Shown one piece after another: positions 1 to 10,784 of a stretch of DNA of 64,000 bases (positions are counted from its first letter, which is position 1; each line of letters begins with the position of its first letter). Under the pieces are notes generated by a model, which did not search any database, was not told where the DNA came from, and saw only the letters and a program-made list of their open reading frames with translations. The DNA is from Aaosphaeria pasadenensis (lineage: Eukaryota > Ascomycota > Dothideomycetes > Pleosporales). The stretch covers positions 248,001 through 312,000 of the forward strand of contig JAKLMB010000015.1 of assembly GCA_022813625.1 (NCBI GenBank), read 5' to 3'. Position numbers and translations under genes: made by a program.

Positions 1-1422
1 AATCGATACAAGAACGAGTCGTACACGGAGGACCAGTTCCACGATATCCAGACGTCCTGTGCGGCCCGCGGCGTCACCATCATCCCCGAGATAGAAGCAC
101 CAGGCCACGCTCTCGTTTTTGTGCAGTGGAAGCCGGAGTTGGGTCTTGCGGACGACCTCAGTTTGCTGAATATCTCGCATCCGGATACGATTCCTACGAT
201 CAAGGGCGTCTGGAGTACGTTTTTGCCGTGGTTTAAGAGCAAGACGGTGCATATTGGCGCGGATGAGTATACGGCGGAAGTTAATGACTATAATATCTTT
301 GTTAACGCCATGGCGGATCATATTCACACGACGGCTGATAAGTCTATTAGGATATGGGGCACGTTTCCTCCGAATTATACGGAGCCTGGGTATGTCAATA
401 TTTACAAGAATGTCACGATACAGCATTGGGCATTCTTTGAGGATAACCCGCTGTACGATTACATCTTGAATGACTACTCGGTAGTCAATTCGGATGATAC
501 ATTCTACGCTGTTCAGAAGTGGCCGGTCCCCTATCCGACTTCTCCCAACGTCTCTGCTACGTTCCTGGGAAACCCGGAGAACGGAGGAAGTCTTTGGTAT
601 CCGAATATCTTCGACCGATTCAACGCGTCCAACAATCCCGCCCGTGACGAGCCTCGCGTTCTAGGTCACACAGCTCCGCTCTGGAACGACCACGGACCGA
701 CCGCTACCGTCTACTCTGAAGCGTACTACGCATGGCGTGAGGCAATCCCCGCCCTCGCCGACAAGCAATGGGGCGGAGACATCACCGCTGCAGAATTCTA
801 CACCGCACTCTCGTCCCTTCACGCTTCGATCCCCGGCCAAAACCTCGAGCGCAAGATTCCTTCCAAGTCACCCATAATCCTCAACTACACCTTCTCCACA
901 CCACCCACCACTTCCCCAAGTAGCATCGTCCTAGACACCTCCGGCAACGCCTACGACGGAACCACAGACTGCCCCCTCACGCCCTCCGGCTCCCTGAATA
1001 TCACCTCCACCTGCTCCCTCGACACCCCGCTCTCCTCGAAGGGCAGAAACTACACCCTCACCCTCTCCCTCCTCATCTCCGCTCTTACGAACCCCTCAAA
1101 CGCAACACTGATCTCTGGCCGGGACTCCGCGCTCCTTCTCACGCCCAACATTACGTTCCTCGCTGGCGGGAACTACTACAGCCTCAATTCCACCCTGCCG
1201 CTCGACACGAAGGTCGATCTTGAGGTCGTGGGGAGGGGGAACAGGACGTTTGCGAGGGTGGACGGAGGGACGGAGGAGGAGTTCACGGTGAGGCTGGGGA
1301 TATATGGGAGGGAGGTGGCGTGGGCGGGTATGCCGTTCGAGGCGCCGGTGGGGAGGGTTGCGGGCAGGGGGGCTGGGTGGGAGGGTGAGGTTTTTGGGGT
1401 TGCGTTGGTGGATGGGTCGTAA
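1..1422 (+). CDS. GH20 beta-N-acetylhexosaminidase-like protein, 5'-truncated by the window
   Basis: The frame is open from base 1 (Asn-Arg-Tyr...) to the TAA at 1420-1422, giving the last 473 residues of a larger protein. Seen: PEIEAPGHA (about residues 34-42 of the fragment) matches the GH20 strand that precedes the active site, HIGADEY carries the Asp-Glu catalytic pair of the family, and LWNDHGPTATVYSEAYYAW resembles the end of the barrel. The last ~190 residues form a beta-rich, N-glycosylation-rich region that looks like a lectin/LamG-type appendage. Family knowledge: GH20 enzymes remove terminal N-acetylhexosamines by substrate-assisted catalysis and are usually secreted. The N-terminus and any signal peptide lie outside the window. 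Codon use shifts from AT-tolerant to strongly GC-rich toward the 3' end. The exact substrate (chitobiose, lacto-N-biose or glycoprotein) cannot be told. Confidence 0.88.
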   Translation, partial: NRYKNESYTEDQFHDIQTSCAARGVTIIPEIEAPGHALVFVQWKPELGLADDLSLLNISHPDTIPTIKGVWSTFLPWFKSKTVHIGADEYTAEVNDYNIFVNAMADHIHTTADKSIRIWGTFPPNYTEPGYVNIYKNVTIQHWAFFEDNPLYDYILNDYSVVNSDDTFYAVQKWPVPYPTSPNVSATFLGNPENGGSLWYPNIFDRFNASNNPARDEPRVLGHTAPLWNDHGPTATVYSEAYYAWREAIPALADKQWGGDITAAEFYTALSSLHASIPGQNLERKIPSKSPIILNYTFSTPPTTSPSSIVLDTSGNAYDGTTDCPLTPSGSLNITSTCSLDTPLSSKGRNYTLTLSLLISALTNPSNATLISGRDSALLLTPNITFLAGGNYYSLNSTLPLDTKVDLEVVGRGNRTFARVDGGTEEEFTVRLGIYGREVAWAGMPFEAPVGRVAGRGAGWEGEVFGVALVDGS

Positions 1423-1914
1423 GTGAAATTGGGGGTCGTATCTGAAGTGGTCATGATGGTGTTGTTTGTTTGGAAATTAATGTCTATTGACAGTGTGATA
1501 GAGATCGGTCACTTGTTGATGGAGGAGAAATGTTGTTGGGCAGTTTGGAACGATATAAAAACCAGACTCAAAATCCATTTGGCACAACGGACATTGGATG
1601 GCTGCAATAATGTGGCGTAGATGCATCAACATCGGAACACCAATAATGGAGCAACTCGCATCCCATACCGCACCCTAAGCTTTCGAAACAACAACCCAAC
1701 GCTTCACCACATTGCTCGTCACCATTCACGAACACAACGCCTCCGTGGAATAACCCAAGTGAACTTCCATTCAAAGTCCTCAAAGACAGACTCACGATCT
1801 TTTCCAAAGCCACACTGCCCATCCCCCTCCACCACCCTGATCTTACCCCCAACCCCACCATCAACCATACATACCTAATCCATCAACCTCAAAAATAACA
1901 CAACCCCCCATACA
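1423..1914. other. Intergenic: 3' flank of GH20 gene and promoter of the next gene
   Basis: Short same-strand spacer. It holds a TATA-like cgatataaaaacc at about 1551 and a C/A-rich leader just before the ATG at 1915. The small ORFs here have no recognisable features. Confidence 0.5.
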
Positions 1915-2496
1915 ATGACCCGCAACAAACCCCGCCTCGCCCTCGCCCTCTACGCCCGCCCCAAGCATCCCTCAACATACCACTACGCCCTCCTCCTCAT
2001 CCCAAAGCCCACCCCCAACTCCCCCTTCACCCCCGCAGCGACAAAATACCACGTCAAAAACACCCTGCAAGTCCTCCCCGGCGACTCGTCCTTCTCGCAG
2101 CCCTGGCGCTTCGAGCGAGACGAACTGGACAACGTGAGCCATGATCCTCGGTTGTTGGCCTGCGTGGTTATCGCGAAGGTTTTGGCGGTGGGTAGGCTGG
2201 AGGAGGTGGTTCAGGGGGTGCCGGTTGATGGGGATGGGGATGGGGATGGGGATGGGGATAGGGATAGGGATAGGGATGGGGTGTTTTCGTGTAGGACGTG
2301 GGTGAGGGATGTGATTGGGGGTTTGAGGAGGGAAGAGGGCGTGGTTAGGGGGTTGGGGGAGTGGGAGGAGGTTGATGGGAAGGCGAGGGAGTATGTGGAG
2401 AGGAAGAAGGGGGAGGGGAGGTGGGATGGGGGTGGGAAGGGTGGAATTGGGGTGCCGGTTTTGTGTTTGGTTAGTGGGGAGGAGGTTATGAGGTGA
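1915..2496 (+). CDS. Small fungal protein, DUF6914-like
   Basis: Uninterrupted 193-aa ORF. The N-terminus RLALALYARPKHPSTYHYAL and the central KYHVKNTLQV segment resemble the fungus-specific DUF6914 family, whose function is unknown; I recognise the pattern from memory only. Residues ~104-120 are a simple Asp-Gly then Asp-Arg repeat (DGDGDGDGDGDRDRDRD) encoded by an in-frame hexanucleotide array (see separate feature). The repeat separates the conserved N-terminal half from a C-terminal part (CRTWVRDVIGGL...) that fits the rest of the family. No signal peptide or membrane segment is seen. The ATG is chosen because the conserved block starts immediately after it and the upstream leader is C/A-rich. 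Confidence 0.65.
   Translation: MTRNKPRLALALYARPKHPSTYHYALLLIPKPTPNSPFTPAATKYHVKNTLQVLPGDSSFSQPWRFERDELDNVSHDPRLLACVVIAKVLAVGRLEEVVQGVPVDGDGDGDGDGDRDRDRDGVFSCRTWVRDVIGGLRREEGVVRGLGEWEEVDGKAREYVERKKGEGRWDGGGKGGIGVPVLCLVSGEEVMR
2226..2280 (+). repeat. In-frame hexanucleotide microsatellite (GGGGAT/AGGGAT)
   Basis: About nine copies of a six-base unit, the first part GGGGAT and the last part AGGGAT. It lies inside the 1915-2496 ORF and keeps the frame, coding Asp-Gly then Asp-Arg dipeptides. The switch between two unit types suggests two rounds of expansion. Confidence 0.85.
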
Positions 2497-3044
2497 TGTG
2501 TAGATGTATGGGTTGAGATGGGGATTGGGGTGGTGGTGATGAAGTGGTTTTAGGATGGAGACACGATCACTTTGGGTAGTTTGGTGGTTGGTGGTGGAGG
2601 TGATGTGGTCTTTCCGCACTTTAGATATGTTTTGGGATGTTTTTCGAACTCTTTGGTTTTATTTTACTTAGTGTACATTTACTTTGTTATACATATACCA
2701 ATATTTACAAGAGAAGACTGCCAACTCCTTCGAGACCTGGCTGGATATAGTGAAGAACGCCGTCGTTACCTCCTCTTGCTTGAATTCGTTCCTGGAGGCA
2801 CTCGATTTGCTGTCTCCGCAATTCCATGTTCTGAACACCTTGGGGCTCGTGACATGTAACGTCCTGTGAACCGCCTGGGTGTTGTTCTGCAACGGTGGAA
2901 GATTGCCGCAGTGATATCTGGGGTACGCTGGTCATGTCATGTTTCTGGCGTTGGCAGAAGGCCACGATATTGATATGTTCAATTTCAGAAAACATAGCGA
3001 GGTGTCCGACTTCCGGTCGATGGGTATCATTGTCTCGAATCCGC
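2497..3044. other. Convergent intergenic region
   Basis: It lies between the 3' ends of the 1915-2496 (+) and 3045-3539 (-) genes. A minus-strand frame (2705-3097) is open but has no recognised domain and overlaps the neighbour's 3' end; it is more likely UTR than a gene. Confidence 0.4.
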
Positions 3045-3539
3045 TCATGTCCCCCGTCTTTTCCCCACAGCTTCCTCATATCCAGCCGGCAGAACATCCC
3101 CCTCTTTCCTCGCTGTCGACTCCTCCTCCAGCATTCTCCTCTGCCCTCTCTCCCCTATCGTCGGACTCCCACTCCCCGCCGACCAAACGCCCCCCAACTT
3201 CTCCCTCGTCCACGCCCTCAACCAATCAAACGGCTGCTCCCCAGGTCTCGGATTCATAGGATCCTTCCTGAAATCATAGAAGAAAACCGCATACACCGTG
3301 ACCCCGCCAATCAGACTCCACTGTACAATCTTCACCCACTTATTCCACGTCGGCTTAATCGACTTCAGACGCAGTCGGCGCTTGAACTTGCGCTCGAAGC
3401 GGAACTGCTGCTTCTCGGTGAGCTCGCGCAGGTTCGGCGGCCACTTCTTGATCGCGGGGTACCGGTTCCGTTTGAAGTCGAAGGGCGGGAGGGTGTTTTT
3501 GGGCGCGCGGCCGAGGAACCGGAGGAGGGATTGGAACAT
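3045..3539 (-). CDS. Small single-pass membrane protein, probably mitochondrial, unknown function
   Basis: Single-exon ORF of 164 aa from the ATG at 3539. An upstream in-frame ATG at 3644 adds a low-complexity 35-residue leader and is less likely. The N-terminal ~65 residues are strongly basic (MFQSLLRFLGRAPKNTLPPF, FERKFKRRLRLKS), as in mitochondrial inner-membrane proteins. One hydrophobic helix follows at ~77-97 (VKIVQWSLIGGVTVYAVFFY), then a proline- and tryptophan-rich stretch (FDWLRAWTREKLGG) and a polar tail. I recognise this only as a conserved-looking small fungal protein; no enzymatic motif is visible. The mitochondrial location is inferred from the basic, acid-poor N-terminus. Confidence 0.68.
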   Translation of the reverse strand: MFQSLLRFLGRAPKNTLPPFDFKRNRYPAIKKWPPNLRELTEKQQFRFERKFKRRLRLKSIKPTWNKWVKIVQWSLIGGVTVYAVFFYDFRKDPMNPRPGEQPFDWLRAWTREKLGGVWSAGSGSPTIGERGQRRMLEEESTARKEGDVLPAGYEEAVGKRRGT

Positions 3540-4172
3540 GGAGTGTGGTTGAATGTGCGGAGTTTGGGGTGTGTTGTGTGCGGAGGTGGATGCGAGTGTC
3601 CTTAGGATGACAGGTTGGTGGTGATCAATTGTTACGCCATACAATTGCGGCGTGGGATTTCGATTGTACTATGTCTCTTTCATTCGATAGTTATGTTTGG
3701 TATTGTGCGGGCATATCTGCCTTTGCGCCGATTGAATTGTCGATTGTGAACATGACATTAGAAAGTCGTGCAAAAGCTGTGCACGGACACCTTGGCGCAG
3801 ATCCCGCTTATGCCGACCAAGCGGAATCGTCGGCAATTGGCTGGGTGAAGATCTTCAATTGTGAAAGTTGTGAAATTATCTGAATCAAATGTTGTCTTCA
3901 CGTTTGGAAGGGATGCTGAGTTGAACATATTATGCACAGTCATAAGGCAATGCAGACCTGTTCAGCTAAAAATCTTGTCTGTAGTTTGGATAGGTAGGTG
4001 CATGGACGACTTGTCAACAACTACGTCATACTGGTCATAATAATTTCAAAATTGGCAAGATGTTTCAATCGCTCTAACAATGCTTTTGACATTAAAATCT
4101 AACTGATATCTATATGATATGTTTCAAGAGTCGTAAACTTCAGGGGCATAACGAATCGGGGGAATATACTTC
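3540..4172. other. Intergenic: promoter of the 3045-3539 gene and 3' flank of the Gfo/Idh gene
   Basis: AT-rich spacer between two minus-strand genes. Nothing coding is recognised. The only ORFs are 60-84 aa frames on opposite strands with no domain features. Confidence 0.4.
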
Positions 4173-5319
4173 TTACAACCTGGCCTTTGCCTGGCCATCC
4201 TGGTCGACACGCTTACCCTCACGGTCGAACCAGATCTTCTTTCCAGACCTGAGCGACTCCTGGAGAGCGACGCCGATGCGGACAGCCTCGACGCTGCTCT
4301 CGAGATCAATGGGGAGCTGCTTGTTCTCAAGGACGGCATCGGTGAATTCACGTGCCTCCTCGACGAAGGCCTGCTCGAAGCGCTCGTAGTAGTTCTGGGG
4401 GATGTCCCTTTGGATACCATCGGGCCTGTGAGACTCGAGGAGACCAGTGGTAGGGTTGGAGTTGACGGCGAGCTTGCCGGTGGTGCCGATGATCTCGGTC
4501 ATGTCGTGCTGACCAGGTGCGTTCATGCGGGAGCTGTAGAAGTATGCGATCTGTCCGTCGAAGAACTCAACAACACCGACACCATTGTCAACATCGCCAT
4601 GCTTGGCTAGATCAGGTTCGAGAGCGGTGACACCGAAAGCGACGACACTCTTGACCTTGGGAAGGTTGCCGTCAATGGAGAAGAACCAAAGAGCAAGATC
4701 GATATCGTGGATGTTGCAGTCCACAAAGATACCGCCGGAGAACTCGGCGTAGGCAACGAAGAAACCGGAGGGGTCATACTTGTCGCAAGTCTGCGAGCGA
4801 AGGATGGTGGGCCTTCCGATGTCACCCTTCTTTGTGATCTCGTACGCGTTGCGGTAGGAGGCGTCGAATCGGCGGGAGAAACCGCACATGACCTTGACGT
4901 CGGGGTAGCGACGAGCAGTGTCGAAAACTTTTTGAGACTGTGGATTATTAGTTGAGAATGACATGGTGGATCAGAGGTGTACGTAAAATATCGTGCTTGG
5001 TGCTCAGAGGCTTCTCGCAAAGGACGTGCTTGTGGGCCTCAATGGCCTTGATGGTCTGCTCAGCGTGCACCGTGGTGGCGGTTGCGACGCAGACGGCCTC
5101 GAGGCCCTCGTGCTTGAGCATCTCATCGTAGTCGGTGTAGAGCTTCACACCCCATGGCTCAAGGTGCTCCCTTGCCCACTCAATCTCCCTTGGCTCGGGA
5201 GAGAAAGCAGCAACGAGCTCCGCCTTGGGGGTTCGGTGGAGGAAGTGGTTTGCGTGACGAGCGCCCATGCGGCCAAGGCCGGAAACGGCAACTTGGAGAC
5301 GACGGATAGTAGGGGCCAT
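4173..5319 (-). CDS. Gfo/Idh/MocA-family NAD(P)-dependent oxidoreductase (inositol/sugar dehydrogenase type)
   Basis: Two exons: 5319-4983 and about 4927-4173, giving 363 aa. The start at 5319 sits in a strong context (caccATGGcc). Seen: the Rossmann loop GLGRMG (residues ~13-18), the family motif EKPLS, and the C-terminal substrate-domain blocks CGFSRRFDASYR, DKYDPSGFF and GGIFVDCNIHDIDLALWFF, which are typical of fungal inositol 2-dehydrogenase-like members. The family oxidises or reduces a ring or chain carbon of sugars and inositols with NAD(P). Oddity: the obvious 45-nt intron (gtacac...ccacag, 4938-4982) is out of frame by one base. The frame closes only with the next AG (acceptor aaaag at 4928), which removes about two residues of the usual alignment. 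It lies at the left end of the oxidoreductase run, next to inositol-related genes. The substrate is not determined. Confidence 0.85.
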
Positions 5320-8300
5320 GGTGGATGAGAACAATTGAATCAACAAGGAGCAATTGAGAAAGATGGAACGAGAGTGGTGTGAGATTTGAGAGAGCTTGAC
5401 AGGAAGATGTGAACAGCGAGCTTCGAGCTTGAAATAGGCAGAGCTGTACGGCTCCAGAAAAGTTTATGGTGTGTGCGTAGCACGTACAGGGTCCACTCAG
5501 GCACTCTGTCCAGGTACTCGTCGGTGTGGATGCAGGCTCAAGGGCGATCAAAAGCCGGCGCTGACATAGAATCCTCTTGCCCACGTTGTGCAAGGCCGCA
5601 CGAAATCTGTCTAGTCGGCCGTCAATGGATTGCCATGTTCTACGCGTGGATCGGGTAGCGTACCTCCATGTCTGCAATGGAGCAGCGCCGACAATCTCCA
5701 GATTCCTCCGATCCGGGGAAAACTGTAGCTTCATTTTTGGTACACTCCAGAGCCCCATCACCCAGATTGAGGAGGATGCCCCAGCATCGAGATCAATTCC
5801 GTCGTTGGCGCGCGATAGTGGACGATAGTGGATGATAGTGAGCAGGCGGTGTGGAGCCGATGCGGTGGTGTCTCGTTGAGTGCAGGGATGGCGTAGGATC
5901 CGTTCGCATCATATTCTGCACCTCCGGGGTAAATTTCCCCTTCCGCCACAGCTCTCCACGACTCCCCACGTCTCTCTTGGGGCAAAGAAGCAAAACGCTC
6001 CTCAAGCGCAATGTCTGGCGGCTCTGGCCTGGGACAAATAGTGGATCAAACGGGTACACTTGCGGCTCCGGATACCATTACAGCCTCACACGTGCAGACT
6101 TTTGGCGGCGAAAGACATAGTTGAGACAATAGAACGACGGCTTCGGCATGCGGTATACTTGCTTAGATCCATAGTTCGCATACAATCTCCTTCATTAACC
6201 GTCAGCAATTTGCACAATACTATGCCGTTCTAAGAGAAGTTTTCAAGCCTTTGCACAAGACCATGCGAGTGATCAGGTTGGATATTTCCCTCCAATCATG
6301 GTCAAAATCCAACAAAATGACACAGGCAACATTCAGTCTATGCCGAGTTTTCTGCGATGCGGACGTTTGAAAGTATGTGGAATTTGTGTCTCGATCTCAA
6401 AGAACTGGCTATGTGCCTATAGAATGAAGATTGGCGCACGAGAACGGTATAATGATATTGCGTTCCATACATGACATCCTCTTTTCTGTGCATATGATTT
6501 GTCTTTACCTTACTTTTGAAGCGTGTAATATTAGTTTAAAGTATATTTTACCATATGCCCATATCCCAGAATATATGTTCAATGTTATGGCCACATTGGA
6601 GGATGCTTACACCTCCCTGCTACTATTATCGAGCCGACCATAACAAACACGTGAAGGTCATCGCGGCTATTACCAAGGAAAGTGATCTTCTGCATTTCAA
6701 GTCGGGGGTAGTCACTCCTCCCCTCATCGCCTCTGCTAAGACCTATTCACTAGTCTAGCATGCATCAAAGCTGGCGTGTGGACCACTGTGATGAATTGAT
6801 GTAGTCACTCAAGTCCTGATTAGGATAGCTTTGGATCAATCTATGTTTGGATCTATCCCCGGATTTCGGTCAAATTTCCAATCGCCGAGGTTGTCGTTCC
6901 GAAGGAACTGGTGGGACAGCTGCTGGTCGGATTTCCCATGGCACTGACGGCCGTCACAAAGCCGCACTGACATGGGTAGGATATGTTGCGAGTCCCAATT
7001 GGATCTGTTCCGATTATTCAATGTCGTTCCATTGGACGTTGTTTTGCTTAGAGCAAGAAGCCTTGTGAGTTTCGGCTTCAATGGCTTCTAGAAAGTGTTT
7101 TAGTTCTGCGCGTCTTCTACAGCAGCGATTGATACTGCGGGAAGACCCATCATAGTCGCCCACTTTCCACCTTATAGCCATAAAAATGTGATAGGTGGGA
7201 GACATGTTCGTGCTGAAAACCTTCGAAGCTCGGTCACTGACGAGCGATCTCTTGATGTGGATGGTTCGATACGGTACAGGCTCTGTTGATGCAGCTCATA
7301 AGATTGACACTTCTATTTGTCTACAGATTCTCTACTACCACTTCGATCCATTATAAATTTTCCTGTCGCTGATGCAGTTTATCGTGATTGTTGTTTCAAT
7401 ACCTGTGCTCTGACCGTCGCTCTTGAGTTTGCTCGGAAAAGGCCTCCGAGACCACCAACCTCCATGGCCAGTGCTTGGATCCCGCTTCTTCAGTTTAGAC
7501 ACGACGAGATGGCCCTTGTGTACCATCTTAACCTGAGATAGCCATTCAACCAAGAGGAAATTCCAATTAGTCGACAGTGGAACGGCTTCGCTAATGTGCA
7601 GTTCTGGGTATAAACTACGAGCAGCGGGCCATCCCGATATGCCCACCCTCTGTCGGTGTGGACTAATGCAGGTAACGCCGGCGTCTCTATGGCTCGGCAA
7701 TTCAATTATACGTCACTGGGTTCGCAAGAATTCCATATAAGTGACTGAAAGCGTTAAGGGAGAAATAATAGAGGCTCTTTTGTTGAGAAAACTGCTCGGT
7801 TTCGCAGACTAGGCAGAAAGAAGCCAATGCAAAATACCATATGGAATGAACAGACTACTGGTATAATTCTAGAAGGATCTACCGATGGTTCTTTGTTTTA
7901 CGGAGGCCTGGGCATGGGACAGTGGAAATATTGACTTTCTTGTGAGTAGTCATGCACTACTTCGTTTGCAGTTTCTCACTCAACAATCGAAGAGAGCACG
8001 AAGCAATTGAGTAAATTGAAAAGTGCAGACCGCACATCTCAAGCCAGCTTGCGGAAGAGTTTCTTTCATTATCTTTTGGAATCCGTCTGGGCTTTGAGCA
8101 AGGGTGGAAAGGGTAGGTGACCACACCGCTGATAGGATGGTCGTGTTACACAAAAGCAGGATGCAAACATACCTTTTCGTCGCATATGCACCTAAACGCT
8201 GTCTTTGCTGTTGCCTAATTTGCGCTTGTCTGTGGCCTGCACAGCATTTGAAGATACGGAAGGTGCTCCTGACCATCCCCAACATTGGTACTTGTAGCTC

Positions 8301-8354
8301 TTCTCCCAACAACTTCTTCAACTCAATTCGGACACTGTCTTCACCATAATCATC
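5320..8354. other. 3 kb divergent intergenic region between Gfo/Idh and dynamin-like genes
   Basis: No convincing gene: all ORFs are under ~120 aa, lie in opposing frames and lack domain features. The part from ~6.1 to 7.8 kb is AT-rich. At 5926-5940 there is a near-palindrome GGGGTAAATTTCCCC about 600 bp upstream of the Gfo/Idh start; its role is unknown. Confidence 0.4.
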
Positions 8355-10784
8355 ATGACCGCACAAATCTCTTCGGAAATAAATGGCCATCCTCAAGCAA
8401 CGGACTTGCCAGGCGCTTCTCTTCAGTCAAGTGAGACGAGAGGTCTCCTTGATGTCGTTGACAATCTCCGATCCCAAGGAATCAGCCGCTACATTGACTT
8501 ACCCGAAATCATCGTATGCGGAGAACAATCCTCAGGCAAGAGCTCAGTTCTGGAGGCGATATCTGGTGTGACCTTTCCGAGCAAAGACAACCTCTGTACT
8601 AGATTCGCCACCGAACTGGTGCTTCGAAAGGGAGAGGCCACCGATGTGAAGATCCGCATCGTTCCAGGATCAGCCGAGGAGAGATCAGAATCCGAGAAGG
8701 AGAGACTCATTCAGTACAATGTATCCAAAAAACTCAAGTATCTCAATCTTGAAGAGATTATCGAATCAGCAAAGGGGCTCATGGGAATCACCGATTCCGG
8801 GAAGGTCTTCAGTTCGGACATATTGAGGCTGGAGGTTTCCGGCCCTGATCAGCCTCACCTTACTCTGGTCGACCTTCCTGGTTTGTTTCAAGCTGGAAGT
8901 AGATCGCAGACGGATGCAGATAGTGATAGCGTGAAATCGCTAGTACTGTCGTACATGCAACGCCCGCGAAGCATCATTCTTGCTGTCGTATCGGCAAAGA
9001 ACGACTTTAACAACCAATCGATCACCAGATACGCCAGGGAGATAGACCCGAAAGGCATGCGCACACTTGGTCTCATCACCAAGCCTGATACCCTTGACGA
9101 AGGATCCGACAGCGAGCGATTCTACATCGAATTGGCGCAGAACAAGGAGGTCAACTTCAGACTTGGTTGGCACGTCCTTCGTAACAGAGACTACAACACA
9201 AGAGACTGTTCTCTACAGGAGAGGAATAGACTCGAAGAGCACTTCTTCTCGAAGGGCGTTTGGGCAACCCTTCTCTCCGCGCAAGTTGGTGTACGCAGCC
9301 TGAAGCCGAGACTCAGCAAGATCCTCAAGGAGCAGATTGTTGCACAGTTACCTGCCGTTATTGCTCAAATACAAGATGGCCTTCAAGACTGCTCTCGAAG
9401 ATTGGAGATCCTTGGCGAATCAAGGAGCAGCATTGCTGAACAAAGACGATATCTCCTCCGGGTTAGTCAACAATTCACCAACTTGATCAAGGAATCCTGC
9501 GATGGCCGATACTCGAATTCGTTCTTCGGAGAAGCGGCCACATTAGAGGGCTATCGGAGGCGCTTGAGAGCTACCCTACAGAACACCTTGATGGACTACG
9601 CAGAAAAGATGCGAACCCGGGGAAGTACATATGTGATCGTTGACGACGACCAAGATGAAAGGGAAAGAATGATCTCGAGAAAGGACTATGTTGCAAAAGT
9701 CAACAAAGTTCTCCAACAAAGTAGAGGTCGCGAGCTTCCGGGAACCTTTGATCCACTCGTCATCGGCGAATTGTTCCGCGAACAGCGGCAGCCCTGGGAG
9801 GAATTGACAACACTCTACGTCGACAAAGTAATCCAGAGCGTTCACAATGTGATTCGTGCGGTTCTGCTGCATGTCTCAGATATTTCTACTATGAATGGAT
9901 TACTGGAGTACTTCATCTTCCCACGGCTAGAGGCACTCATTGCGGATCTGAAAGAAAAGGTCGGCGAGGTCTTGAGACCGTATGAAGTCGGGCATCCGAT
10001 TACATACAACCACTATCTAACAGAAAATGTCCAGAAGGCACAACATGGACGCCGCACTAAGGAGATCAAAAGATCACTGCAGGAATTCCTTGGGGCCCAT
10101 CCCACTAACGAAGGGAACTTTACAGCCAATCTGAATATCGCAAACTTGACCCGACTCATGGTATCCAAGACAGAAGCGGATATGAACAACTACGCCAGTT
10201 CGACAGCAACGGATTTCATGGAAGCTTATTACAAAGTGAGAATGGATGACTTTATAGATCATTTTACGCGAGCTATTCACTGAAACAATCCAGGTTGCAT
10301 TGAAGAAGGCTGTCGATAATATCAGCATTCTTGCCATCGAGGCGCGCCTCATCGAAAAATTGCCGACTCTACTCAATCCTGAGACCGTACTTGATATAGA
10401 TGATGAAACTGTGGTTGGGCTAGCTGCCGAAGACGAAGGGTCCACGACCGAGAGAAGGCGATGCGTCGAAAAGCAGGGGGTTTTGGAAGAAGGATTGAAG
10501 ATGCTGAAGAGCCAGCAACATCATTTCGTGAATTATGAACGAACAATACCCAGTACAGCACCTTGTGTTTCCAATGGAAAACTTTCAGAAAGTCCCCTGA
10601 AGAGCTGCCAGTGGATGTTCCTATGGAAGAGCCGGCGGAGCCTGACTATGAGGGCGGTCCACTCGCCGAGGGGGATGAGGCACCCGACGAGGAGAAGGAT
10701 CCGCCCGCCGAGGACGATTGGTTACAAAATGTGCCGAGTGCCGGGCCTGTTCACCGATCTAAGAAATCTAAGAAGGGACGATGA
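8355..10784 (+). CDS. Dynamin-like large GTPase (Mx/Vps1-type architecture)
   Basis: Main exon 8355-10235, intron 10236-10293 (gtgaga...ccag), exon 10294-~10527, then a second intron to about 10604, and a last exon ending at the TGA at 10784; about 764 aa. Seen: G1 GEQSSGKS (56-63), G3 DLPG (173-176), G4 TKPD (242-245), a long helical stalk, and after the first splice a GTPase-effector domain (VALKKAVDNISILAIEARL, ERRR). Family knowledge: these GTPases assemble on membranes and drive fission or remodelling; fungi carry many paralogues besides Vps1 and Dnm1. There is no pleckstrin-homology domain. The tail is acidic (EEPAEPDYEGG...) and ends in KKSKKGR. The second intron is uncertain: the frame must change between 10528 and 10605, but the best frame-preserving acceptor (gaagag) is weak. 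The gene interrupts the metabolic run and is probably unrelated to it. Confidence 0.85.

Noticed and set aside
1972..2619. 215-aa Pro/His-rich minus-strand ORF
   Set aside because: Antisense of the DUF6914-like gene and its hexanucleotide repeat (PIPIPI run); no domain.
2705..3097. 130-aa minus-strand ORF
   Set aside because: Overlaps the end of the 3045-3539 gene, has no recognised motif and no splice link; likely UTR.
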